From: Palsa-504 sp963744575
GTDB lineage: Bacteria; Actinomycetota; Actinomycetes; Streptosporangiales; Streptosporangiaceae
Assembly: GCA_963744575.1 (NCBI GenBank)
Contig: CAVUUF010000014.1
Coordinates: 372,001 to 436,000 of the forward strand
DNA: 64,000 nucleotides
Reading direction: 5' to 3'
The translations under genes were made by a program, and so were the position numbers. The notes beneath the pieces are model-generated. The model saw nothing but the letters and a program-made list of their open reading frames with translations. It was not told the origin of the DNA and made no database searches. Shown piece by piece: positions 46,637-55,094 of this stretch (the stretch's first letter is position 1; every line of letters begins with the position of its first letter).

Positions 46637-47581
46637 CTAGCGGGACTGGGCGAAGGCCCAGTTCAGGATGCGAGTGGGGTCGGCTGTGTTGACGGTACCG
46701 ATGGAGCCGGGGCCGCCCAGGGTGACGCCGATGACCGAATAGCCGTTCCTGGTGGCCTCAAACAGCAGGCACTGCCCGGCGGCTCTGGTGTACCCCGGCT
46801 TGATGCCGATCGCGCCCGGGTAGTGGCCGAGCAGCGGGTTGAGGTTCCGCCACAGGTAGCCGTGATGACCGGAGCCGGCCGCGATCCGGTAGGTGCGCTG
46901 GTACACGATCGAGCGGAAGAGCGGAGAGCGCATCGCGACCCGGCCGAGGGTGAGCAGGTTCGCGGCGGTGGAGTAGTTCGAGTACGGGGTCGGGTAGGGC
47001 AGCCCGTCGAAGTTGCTGAAATGGGTCCTGGTCATGCCGAGCAGCTTGGCGGCGGCGTTCATCTTGGTAATGAACGCCCGGAGGCCGGGGCCGTAGGCCT
47101 CGGCGAGCGCGTAGGCGGCGTCGGCGCCGGACGGGAGCAGCAGCCCGTAGAGAAGCTGGCGGCCGGTGAGCTTGTCCCCCGGCCGCAGGCCGGCGTTGCT
47201 GGCGTCCCACTCGCTCACGTACCCGACCACGGCGGACGGGATGGTGATCGTCCGGTTCAGGTCGCCCGACCGGATCACGAGGAGCGCGGTCATCACCTTG
47301 GTGATGCTGGCCATGGGACGTTCGGTGTTCAGGGCGCGGCTCCACAGCAGCCGTCCGGTGGCGGCGTCCTCGACCGCCGCCGACTTCGCGGCGACACCGG
47401 CCGGCCCGGCGGTAGCGGCAGAGACGGGAGCGGCGCTCGCGGCGGGGGCGGCGGCCAGCGAGCCGGCCAGTGAGAAAGCCAGCGTGGCCCACGCGGCCAG
47501 CACCGCTCCGGTCAGCCGCGCTTCGGCCAGCCACCCGGTCACGCGAACCGTCAGATGAGTCCTGGCCCCGCCAGTCCCCAT
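46637..47581 (-). CDS. D-alanyl-D-alanine carboxypeptidase (S11 peptidase)
   Basis: A 314-residue secreted PBP-type enzyme that trims the terminal D-Ala of peptidoglycan stems outside the cell. A long N-terminal signal (LTGAVLAAWATLAFSLAGSL then AAAPAASAA) is followed by the catalytic SxxK in RPMASITKVMTAL, then LPSGADAAYALAEAYG where SxN is expected, and IKPGYTRAAGQCL where KTG is expected. The second and third motifs thus read SGA and KPG. GGGGGAGG lies just before the ATG. It is convergent with the amidohydrolase gene, whose stop abuts its own. Confidence 0.88.
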   Translation of the reverse strand: MGTGGARTHLTVRVTGWLAEARLTGAVLAAWATLAFSLAGSLAAAPAASAAPVSAATAGPAGVAAKSAAVEDAATGRLLWSRALNTERPMASITKVMTALLVIRSGDLNRTITIPSAVVGYVSEWDASNAGLRPGDKLTGRQLLYGLLLPSGADAAYALAEAYGPGLRAFITKMNAAAKLLGMTRTHFSNFDGLPYPTPYSNYSTAANLLTLGRVAMRSPLFRSIVYQRTYRIAAGSGHHGYLWRNLNPLLGHYPGAIGIKPGYTRAAGQCLLFEATRNGYSVIGVTLGGPGSIGTVNTADPTRILNWAFAQSR

Positions 47582-47750
47582 GGCCTCCCCCGTCCGAATA
47601 GTCGCCGGGACATCAGGGGCAAGCCTGTCAGGTGCGGCACGCCATGGCAATCGCCTCGGGCTAATCCGCCGGCCACGGCATCCGCTGACGCCCGGACCGG
47701 GCGGGCGGCCGGGTATTTGAAAATGGGAGCAATGGGGTAGCGTCGGAAGG

Positions 47751-48746
47751 GTGAGCGCTACTGGAGAGTTCGTACGGGATACCAGGTACCTGGACGGGCG
47801 GATCACGGCGGACGGGCGGGACGGGACGCTCCTGGCCGAGCCGGGCCGGTACCGGCTGGTGGTGGCGCGGGGCTGCCCGTGGGCGAACCGGACCATGATC
47901 GTCCGGCGGTTGCTGGGGCTCGAGGACGCGCTCTCGATGGGCATCTGCGGGCCCGTGCACGACTGGCGGAGCTGGACGTTCGACCTGGACCCTGGCGAGG
48001 TCGACCCGGTGCTGGGCATCCACTGGCTGCGGGAAGCCTACGAGAAGGCGGTGCCCGGCTACGATCGTGGCGTCACCGTGCCGGCCATCGTGGAGGTGGC
48101 CGCGGGCGCGGTGGTGACCGCCGACTACCGGCAGATCACGCTGGACCTCGAGCACGAGTGGACGGCGTTCCACCGGCCCGGCGCGCCCGAACTGTACCCG
48201 GAGAAGCGGCGTGACGAGATCGAGGAGATCAGCGCCGGGGTCTACGACGACGTGAACAACGGCGTGTACAAGTGCGGGTTCGCCGGGACGCAGGCCGCTT
48301 ACGAGGACGCCTACCGTAGGCTGTTCGCCCGGCTGGACGAGCTGTCCGAGCGGCTCGCCACCCGCCGCTACCTGGCCGGGGGCACGATCACCGAGGCAGA
48401 CATCCGGCTGTGGCCGACGCTGGCCAGGTTCGACGCGGTCTACCACAGCCACTTCAAGTGCAACCGGAACAAGCTGACCGAGATGCCGGTGCTCTGGGCC
48501 TACGCGCGGGATCTGTACCAGACCCCCGGGTTCGGCGACACGATCGACTTCCGGCAGACCAAAGAGCACTACTACAAGGTGCACACCAACCTGAACCCGT
48601 CCAGGATCGTCCCGGCCGGGCCCGACCTGTCCGGCTGGCTCATCCCGCACCGCCGCGAGGAGCTCGGCGGGCGGCCGTTCGGCGACGGAACGCCGCCGGG
48701 TCCGCCGCCGCCCGCGGAGCGGGTGACGGGCGGACCCGGCAGTTAG
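47751..48746 (+). CDS. Glutathionyl-hydroquinone reductase-like (Xi class GST) protein
   Basis: A 331-residue protein of the YqjG/ECM4 type. The redox CPWA motif is at residues 42-45 (VVARGCPWANRTMIVRRLLG). Other hallmarks are TVPAIVEV, NNGVYKCGFAGTQAAYEDAY, ADIRLWPTLARFDAVYHSHF, CNRNKLTEMPVLWAYARDLY and IDFRQTKEHYYKVH. In actinobacteria, which make mycothiol, it probably reduces mycothiol-quinone adducts rather than glutathione ones. The GTG start at 47751 is read from the alignment; the GGAAGG just before is close. Confidence 0.87.
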   Translation: MSATGEFVRDTRYLDGRITADGRDGTLLAEPGRYRLVVARGCPWANRTMIVRRLLGLEDALSMGICGPVHDWRSWTFDLDPGEVDPVLGIHWLREAYEKAVPGYDRGVTVPAIVEVAAGAVVTADYRQITLDLEHEWTAFHRPGAPELYPEKRRDEIEEISAGVYDDVNNGVYKCGFAGTQAAYEDAYRRLFARLDELSERLATRRYLAGGTITEADIRLWPTLARFDAVYHSHFKCNRNKLTEMPVLWAYARDLYQTPGFGDTIDFRQTKEHYYKVHTNLNPSRIVPAGPDLSGWLIPHRREELGGRPFGDGTPPGPPPPAERVTGGPGS

Positions 48747-48769
48747 GCCGCGCGGGCCGGCCGATGTGG

Positions 48770-49522
48770 TTACTCCTGGAGCCGGGCGAGTTGCTGGGCC
48801 GCGCGCTGCCGCCTGGACTCGGCCCGGTACGATTGGCGCCGCGCCTCGGCCAGGCGCTGGCGGGTGTCGGCGAGTTCGGCCTCCAGGCGGCGGACGGTCT
48901 CCTCCAGGTCGCGTTCGGCCAGGGTAGCGGCTTCAGCGTCCTGATCCGCTTGCGCCAAAGCCCGTTCGGCCTCCATGATCTTCTCCCGGCGGCGGTCGGC
49001 ACGCTCGGTTTCGGTCTCAGCCGGAGGCTTGGTTTTCTTCGCCGCCGGGGCGGGAGCGAACGCGCCGCCGGGCACCGGCCCGAAGCCGGCGTACTGCGCG
49101 GCGCGGACAAGCGTGCCCAGCCCGGCCACTTCCGGGTCGGCGATGGCCGCGTCCAGGGTCGCGGTCACCTCTTCACGCAGCGCCGCGGGCGGCGCCGGCA
49201 CCCCGCGCAGGGCGGCGCGGGTGAGCTCGTCGACCAGCCGGGCCCGGGCCGCGGTCAGCTCCCTGATCGTGGTACCGTCGCCGGCCTGGCGCAGGTCGGC
49301 GGCCAGGGCGTCGATGCGGGCCCGTACCTCGGGGTCCGCCCGGACCAGGCGATTGACCACCCAGGCCGAACGAGTGGGTTTCCGCAGTGCCGTAATCTGC
49401 TTGGCCGCGGCCGGCTCGCCCGCGTCGCGGGCGGCGGCGGCGAGGCCGGCGCGGCGCGCGGTGAAACTGTCCGGGTCGGCCGCGTAGAGTTCGGCCTCCG
49501 CGTCCGCCAGGAGCTTACTCAT
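48770..49522 (-). CDS. Coiled-coil protein of unknown function
   Basis: A 250-residue, Ala/Arg/Glu-rich protein. The N-terminal 140 residues have a conserved look (YAADPDSFTARRAGLAAAAR; AKQITALRKPTRSAWVVNRL; a DP-x-V-x-x-R-I-D-A-L segment). The last 90 residues (from ETERADRRREKIMEAERALA) are a continuous charged coiled coil ending in QQLARLQE. The KPTRSAWVVN motif recurs in actinobacterial proteins with no assigned role. There is no signal peptide or membrane segment. It diverges from the cupin gene at 49541. Confidence 0.75.
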   Translation of the reverse strand: MSKLLADAEAELYAADPDSFTARRAGLAAAARDAGEPAAAKQITALRKPTRSAWVVNRLVRADPEVRARIDALAADLRQAGDGTTIRELTAARARLVDELTRAALRGVPAPPAALREEVTATLDAAIADPEVAGLGTLVRAAQYAGFGPVPGGAFAPAPAAKKTKPPAETETERADRRREKIMEAERALAQADQDAEAATLAERDLEETVRRLEAELADTRQRLAEARRQSYRAESRRQRAAQQLARLQE

Positions 49523-49540
49523 TCAGGCAGGATAGGCAGC

Positions 49541-49978
49541 ATGAGCGGCATCGTGTCATCGGGGCAGGGGCAGCTGCTGACCGCGCGGGGAAACGTGATG
49601 GCGTTCAAGGCCGTCGCGGACCAGACCGGCGGCGACTTCTCGCTCATGGAGCGCACCGTGCCGCCGGGCGCCAGAACCCCGCCGCCGCACCGGCACGTCA
49701 CCTGCTCAGAGGCGTTCTTCGTGCTCGAGGGGACGATCACCTTCCGGCTGGATGACGCCGAGCTGACCGGCGGCGCCGGGGACTTCCTGCTGGTGCCGCG
49801 CGGCGCGGCGCACACGTTCGGGAACCGGGGCGACGAGCCGGCCCGGCTGCTGGTGCTGCACGCTCCGGCCATGGACGCCTACTTCGAGGAGCTGCACAGG
49901 CTCTGGTCGTCCGGCGAGCCGCCGTCGCGGGAGGCCGAGCGGGAGCTGATGAGCAGGTACGGGATGGAGCCCGCCTAG
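49541..49978 (+). CDS. Cupin domain protein
   Basis: A 145-residue single-domain cupin. The first motif is PPPHRHVTCSEAFFVLEGTI (two His and a Glu as metal ligands) and the second is GDFLLVPRGAAHTFGNRGDE with the last His. The start ATG at 49541 has only a weak AGGATAGG site. The C-terminal 35 residues are helical (MDAYFEELHRLWSSGE), typical of quercetin-dioxygenase-like cupins in actinobacteria. Substrate unknown. Confidence 0.8.
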   Translation: MSGIVSSGQGQLLTARGNVMAFKAVADQTGGDFSLMERTVPPGARTPPPHRHVTCSEAFFVLEGTITFRLDDAELTGGAGDFLLVPRGAAHTFGNRGDEPARLLVLHAPAMDAYFEELHRLWSSGEPPSREAERELMSRYGMEPA

Positions 49979-50021
49979 CGCGGGCCGAAAATGTCGGAGG
50001 GCCGACGTAAGGTGAGGAACT

Positions 50022-50999
<978 letters not shown>

Positions 51000-51005
51000 G
51001 CGGGG

Positions 51006-51824
51006 CTAGGCTAACCGGGGTGAGCTGGTCTTCTGGCTGGCCGGCACGGAATACCAGGCCGCCGGGCCGGCCGGGTCCGGCTGGAAGTCATAGCGCAGCC
51101 GGCCGGCGGCGGCCAGGGCGACGAGAGTGACCGACGTGCTCCCCCACACGCGGCCGTCGGGCAACACGCGGCGGGCGATGATCGCGCCCGGTTCGGTGGG
51201 GGCCAGGCCGTCCCCGTCGGCCAGGGCGAGCCAGTCACCCCAGGCCTCCTCGAGCGTCGCGCCCGGATCGCCGGACGGCCTGCGGGCGGCGAACTTCGGG
51301 CCGAAGCGCTGTGCCTTCTCATCCGGGGGCTTGGACCTGCTGGCTCTGTCCAGCGGGTACATGTGGCCGGCGTTGGTCAGCACGTGGGTGCCCGGCCCGA
51401 GCCCGGTCAGCGTGGCGGCCACGCCGTCCCAGCCGAGCAGCAGCACGGCGCTCAGGTCGGCGCAGACCAGGTAGAACGGGTCGTAGCTGGTCAGGGCCTC
51501 CCGGTCGCCGTGCAGCTCCTTCAGGGCCAGCGGCCCCTCGGACGCGGCGCGCAGCGGGAGGTCGCCGCGGGAGCGGCGGCGGTCCGCCGGGGCGAACTCG
51601 CCCCGGCCGTTCAGGACGCAGCCGACCCGCGGCTGGTCCGGGTGCACCGCGAGCCACGTCCCGCCCGCCTGCTCGTCGATCCCGCCGATCAGCGGTGACC
51701 ATTCCGGGGCGGACCAGTGCCGGGCGGGCGGCCGCCAGGGCCGGCCGGTGAGCTCGTCGCGGACGCCGAGCAGCAGCAACGGCACCGGGGCTTCGGGCGC
51801 CAGGCTGAGTACGACGGTACACAT
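51006..51824 (-). CDS. NRDE/TANGO2 family protein
   Basis: A 272-residue protein starting MCTVVLSLAPEAPVPLLLLG and continuing VRDELTGRPW, which is the NRDE signature of the TANGO2 family with Cys at position 2. Further family segments are PLIGGIDEQAGGTWLAVH and THVLTNAGHMYPLD. TANGO2 proteins are N-terminal nucleophile-like and have been linked to haem and lipid handling; the bacterial role is unclear. The start at 51822-51824 (MCTVV) is preferred over the ATG six codons earlier because the Cys2 is conserved. Confidence 0.82.
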   Translation of the reverse strand: MCTVVLSLAPEAPVPLLLLGVRDELTGRPWRPPARHWSAPEWSPLIGGIDEQAGGTWLAVHPDQPRVGCVLNGRGEFAPADRRRSRGDLPLRAASEGPLALKELHGDREALTSYDPFYLVCADLSAVLLLGWDGVAATLTGLGPGTHVLTNAGHMYPLDRASRSKPPDEKAQRFGPKFAARRPSGDPGATLEEAWGDWLALADGDGLAPTEPGAIIARRVLPDGRVWGSTSVTLVALAAAGRLRYDFQPDPAGPAAWYSVPASQKTSSPRLA

Positions 51825-51905
51825 CGCTTCCGAGTCTTTCATGCGGTGATCTTTGCGGGTGACGGTGAGCCCCGGTTCGTTCGGACGGACCCTGGGTGGC
51901 CGGGG

Positions 51906-54098
51906 TCAGCGCAGGACGATGCTGGCGATCTTGCCGGGGACGATGACCAGGCGGGCCACCTCGCCGCGCGGGTAGCCGGGGTGGGCGGCCAGCCGTCCGG
52001 CGATCTCCTCGCGCCCGGCTGACGCGGGCACCTCGATGGTGAAGCGGACCTTGCCGTTGACCTGGACCGGCAAGGTCACGCTGGCCACGGCGGCCAGCGC
52101 GGGATCGGCCTGCGGGAACGGCTCGCGGGCCAGGGACGACGGGTGCCCGAGCCGCTGCCACAGTTCCTCGGCGACGTGCGGTGCCAGCGGCGCCAGCATC
52201 AGCACCAGCGGCTCGGCCAGGGCGCGCGGCACGCGCGGCAGCCGGGCCGCGTGCGCGGTCAGCTCGATGAGCCGCGCGATCGCGGTGTGGAAGCGCAGCG
52301 CGGCGAAGTCATCCCGGACGGCGGCGACAGTCTGGTGCAGTAGCCGCACCGTCGCCGCATCCAGAACCGGGTCGGGCTGGGCGCCGATCAGGGTGGCGCC
52401 GGTCGACTCGTCGACGATCAGGCGCCACAGGCGCTGCAGGAAACGGTGCATGCCGGTGATGTCGTCGGTGTGCCACGGACGGTCACCGTCCAGCGGGCCC
52501 ATCGCCATCTCGTACAGGCGCAGCGTGTCGGCGCCGTAGGCCAGGTAGATGTCGTCGGGGCTGATGCCGTTCTTCAGGCTCTTGCCCATCTTCCCGGACC
52601 GGCGGGTGACCGGCTGGCCCGCGTACTCCCAGCCGCCGGCGGTGCGGGTCACCTCGGCGGCCGGCACGTACTGGCCGCGCGCGTCGGTAAAGGCGTCGGC
52701 CAGGATGTACCCCTGGTTGAACAGTCGGCCGAACGGTTCCGGGCTGCTCGCGACGCCGTGATCGTAGAGCACCATGTGCCAGAACCGGGCGTACAGCAGG
52801 TGCAGCACGGCGTGCTCGACGCCGCCGACGTACAGGTCGACGCCGGACGGCGACATCCAGTACCGCTCGGCGCCCGGGTCCACCAGGGCATCCTGGTTAG
52901 ACGGATCCAGGTAGCGCAGGTAGTACCAGCAGGAGCCGGCCCACTGCGGCATCACGTTCAGCTCACGGCGGTAGCGCCGGGGGCCGTCGCCCAGGTCCAG
53001 CGTGACGTCCGCCCAGCCAGGCGCCCGGGCCAGGGCGGGCACCGGGTCGCTGGTGTCGTGCTGCGGCACCGGCCGGAAATCCGTCATCTCCGGCAGCGTC
53101 ACCGGCAGCAGGTCCTCCGGCAGCGCGATGGGCCGGGCCGGTTCGGCCTGGTCATACACGATCGGGAACGGCTCGCCCCAGTACCGCTGCCGGGAGAACA
53201 GCCAGTCCTTCAGGTGGTAGGGCCCGCCGCTGGGGCCGATCCAGTTCCGCTGCAGCCGCTTGACATGCTCCGGCCAGTCCACCTCGTCCAGGCCGGCCCG
53301 CAGCCGCTCGGCGAACGCGGTGATGCGCAGCATCCACTGCCGCAGCGGCCTGCGGTGCACCGGGTAGTTGCCGACCGCGCTGCGGCCCTCGTCGGTCACC
53401 TCCTCGTCGGCCAGCACGGTGCCCAGGCCCGGGCACCAGTTGACGACCTGCTCGGCCAGGTAGGCCAGCCGGTGGGCGGCGACCGCGTCGGCCCGCTCGG
53501 CCGCCGTCAGGTCCCGCCAGGGGCGGCCGTCCGGGGTGGCGCGCCGGCCCGCGGCGAACTCGGCGACCAGGTCGCCGACCGGCCGGGCCCGGCCCCGGGG
53601 GCCGGCGGCCGGGTCGTACCAGCTGCCGAAGATGCGCAGGAAGATCCACTGGGTCCAGCGGTAGTAGGACGGGTCGCTGGTCATGATGTCGCGCCTGCGG
53701 TCATGCCCCAGGCCGAGCCGCCGCAGTTGGCGGCGCATGACGTCGGCGTTCTGCCGCACGGTAACGGCCGGGTGCTGGCCGGTGTCGATGGCGTACTGCT
53801 CGGCGGGCAGCCCGAAGGTGTCGAAGCCGAAGGGATGCAGCACGTGACGGCCGGTCATGCGCAGGTAGCGGCCGAACACGTCGGTGCCGATGTATCCCAG
53901 CGGGTGCCCCACGTGCAGCCCGATGCCGCTGGGATAGGGGAAGAAGTCGAGCAGGTAGAACTTGGGCTGCCCGGGCGGGACGCCAGGGGGATTCGCCGCG
54001 TGGAAGGTCCCCTCCCGTTCCCAGCGCTCCTGCCAGCGCCGCTCGATCTCGCCGGCCAGCCGCGCGTCGTACCGGAACGACGGCCCGTCCCCGTCCAT
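51906..54098 (-). CDS. leuS: Leucyl-tRNA synthetase lacking the CP1 editing domain
   Basis: A 730-residue class I synthetase; usual bacterial LeuRS is about 820-970. HIGH is FPYPSGIGLHVGHPLGYI (His62-His65), KMSKS is SGKMGKSLKNGISPDDIY near residue 503, and the tRNA-binding C-terminal domain ends PVQVNGKVRFTIEVPASA. In normal LeuRS, QRNWIGRSEG is followed by about 190 residues of editing domain before RDWLFSRQRYWGEP. Here QRNWIGPSGGPYHLKDWLFS joins the two flanks directly near residue 290. It should charge tRNA-Leu but not clear mischarged Ile, Val or norvaline in cis. ATG 54096-54098 follows GGGAGGAG. A leader peptide and hairpins lie upstream. Confidence 0.93.
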   Translation of the reverse strand: MDGDGPSFRYDARLAGEIERRWQERWEREGTFHAANPPGVPPGQPKFYLLDFFPYPSGIGLHVGHPLGYIGTDVFGRYLRMTGRHVLHPFGFDTFGLPAEQYAIDTGQHPAVTVRQNADVMRRQLRRLGLGHDRRRDIMTSDPSYYRWTQWIFLRIFGSWYDPAAGPRGRARPVGDLVAEFAAGRRATPDGRPWRDLTAAERADAVAAHRLAYLAEQVVNWCPGLGTVLADEEVTDEGRSAVGNYPVHRRPLRQWMLRITAFAERLRAGLDEVDWPEHVKRLQRNWIGPSGGPYHLKDWLFSRQRYWGEPFPIVYDQAEPARPIALPEDLLPVTLPEMTDFRPVPQHDTSDPVPALARAPGWADVTLDLGDGPRRYRRELNVMPQWAGSCWYYLRYLDPSNQDALVDPGAERYWMSPSGVDLYVGGVEHAVLHLLYARFWHMVLYDHGVASSPEPFGRLFNQGYILADAFTDARGQYVPAAEVTRTAGGWEYAGQPVTRRSGKMGKSLKNGISPDDIYLAYGADTLRLYEMAMGPLDGDRPWHTDDITGMHRFLQRLWRLIVDESTGATLIGAQPDPVLDAATVRLLHQTVAAVRDDFAALRFHTAIARLIELTAHAARLPRVPRALAEPLVLMLAPLAPHVAEELWQRLGHPSSLAREPFPQADPALAAVASVTLPVQVNGKVRFTIEVPASAGREEIAGRLAAHPGYPRGEVARLVIVPGKIASIVLR

Positions 54099-54130
54099 GG
54101 CTCCTCCCATCTGGTCGCAGGAAATGACAA

Positions 54131-54152
54131 AGCCCCTCAGGCATGAGGGGCT
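54131..54152 (-). terminator. Terminator-like hairpin in the leuS leader (attenuator)
   Basis: On the reverse strand AGCCCCTCA pairs with TGAGGGGCT around a TGCC loop, then the sequence continues TTGTCATTTCC. A G/C-rich 9-base stem followed by a T-rich tract 30 bases before the leuS start is how an intrinsic attenuator looks. Confidence 0.65.
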
Positions 54153-54182
54153 GCCGCGCTGACGGAATCGTGTCAGCGCGGC
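54153..54182 (-). promoter_or_regulatory. Upstream hairpin in the leuS leader
   Basis: GCCGCGCTGAC (54172-54182 read on the reverse strand) pairs perfectly with GTCAGCGCGGC (54153-54163) around an 8-base loop. The 5' arm includes the last codons and the stop of the leader peptide, so translating ribosomes would open it. It abuts the terminator-like hairpin with no gap. Confidence 0.65.
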
Positions 54183-54214
54183 CCGGCGAGAAGCAGGCAT
54201 CCCGCGGCGAACAT
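54173..54214 (-). CDS. Leucine leader peptide upstream of leuS
   Basis: A 13-residue frame MFAAGCLLLAGPR with three Leu codons in a row (CTG, CTT, CTC at 54196-54188), ending TGA inside the first hairpin. A tandem-Leu leader followed by two hairpins and a leucine-related gene fits transcription attenuation: ribosome stalling when Leu-tRNA is scarce would change leader folding. A TATGCT element seven bases before the ATG suggests a leaderless transcript starting at the A of the ATG. Too short to be found by size-based gene calling. Confidence 0.65.
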   Translation of the reverse strand: MFAAGCLLLAGPR

Positions 54215-54215
54215 G

Positions 54216-54230
54216 CGGTTAGCATAACCG
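54216..54230 (-). promoter_or_regulatory. Promoter -10 region with inverted repeat for the leuS leader
   Basis: CGGTTAGCATAACCG is a perfect inverted repeat (6-base arms, 3-base centre). It contains, on the reverse strand, TATGCT placed seven bases before the leader ATG. No good -35 is visible. The symmetry suggests a repressor site over the -10, but this could be coincidence. Confidence 0.4.
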
Positions 54231-54276
54231 TGCGCCCGCCCGGCTCCCAGCGAATTAACGGGGGTCGGAGCGGGAG

Positions 54277-54318
54277 GCAGGCAGCAGGCCCGTTCGGGGT
54301 AATTAGAGCCGAACGGGC
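54277..54318. repeat. Inverted repeat carrying a sequence shared with the recombinase remnant region
   Basis: GCCCGTTCGG (54288-54297) pairs with CCGAACGGGC (54309-54318). The 27 bases at 54277-54303 match 42303-42329, beside the serine-recombinase remnant, at about 24 positions (core AGGCCCGTTCGGG). It may be the relic end of the same kind of mobile element, or a terminator between the divergent leuS leader and the sigma-factor gene. The remaining bases of this gap show nothing else. Confidence 0.45.
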
Positions 54319-54446
54319 GGGGTGCTTGCTACGGCGGCCAGCAGGGCGCCAGTACCTGCCGCGACGGGCGGACGCGCCGCGCTGATCCGGCTGACGGCGC
54401 GGTGACGTACTCCTGGTGAGGTTCGGTCCGTTCAGAGGTCACGGTG

Positions 54447-55094
54447 ATGGCGGCTCAGCTATGCCTCGAGGAACCGGCCCTGCGGAGGAGGAGGCATTGC
54501 CCGCAGGGCCGGTACCACGCTAGCGTCCGGGGAGTGGAGGGGAGCGACGCCTTGCTGGCGGCGCGTCTGGCGGCCGGAGACGACCATGCTCTGGCCGACA
54601 TTTTCGACCAGCTGGCACCGAGCGTATACGGCGGCGCGCTGCGCATCCTGGGGAACGGCAGCACCGCGCAGGACGTTGTGCAGGACGTGTTCGTCGAGCT
54701 GTGGAGTCATCCCGAACGGTATGACCAGGCGGCCGGGTCGCTGCGCACCTACCTGATGGTGCTGGCCCGGCACCGGGCCGTCGACGTGATGCGCAGCGAA
54801 TTGCGCCGGGTGGCACGGCAGGAGCGGCACCACCGGCTGACCGCGGCCGGCCCGTCCGGGCCAGCCAGCGACCAGGTGCTGGCGGCCGAGACCGCGTCCG
54901 CGGTGCGCGCGGCGGTCCGGCTGCTGCCCGACGGGCAGCGCCAGGTCGTCGAGCTCGCCTACTTCAGGGGGCTGACCTGCCGCGAGGTGGCCAACGTGAT
55001 GGACATCCCCGAGGGCACCGCCAAGTCGCGGCTGCGGCTGGCGATGGCCAAGCTGGAAACCGTGCTCGACCGGCAGTTGCTGGAGTCGTCATGA
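54447..55094 (+). CDS. ECF-type RNA polymerase sigma factor
   Basis: A 215-residue sigma factor (if ATG 54447 is used; a GTG at 54534 gives 186 residues starting just before the fold). Region 2 is ADIFDQLAPSVYGGALRILG followed by AQDVVQDVFVELWSHPERYD and SLRTYLMVLARHRAVDVMR. Region 4 is LLPDGQRQVVELAYFRGLTC, REVANVMDIPEGTAKSRLRL. It resembles the SigK/ECF19-like group. Its stop overlaps the start of the next gene (ATGA), the usual position of an anti-sigma factor. Confidence 0.9.
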   Translation: MAAQLCLEEPALRRRRHCPQGRYHASVRGVEGSDALLAARLAAGDDHALADIFDQLAPSVYGGALRILGNGSTAQDVVQDVFVELWSHPERYDQAAGSLRTYLMVLARHRAVDVMRSELRRVARQERHHRLTAAGPSGPASDQVLAAETASAVRAAVRLLPDGQRQVVELAYFRGLTCREVANVMDIPEGTAKSRLRLAMAKLETVLDRQLLESS

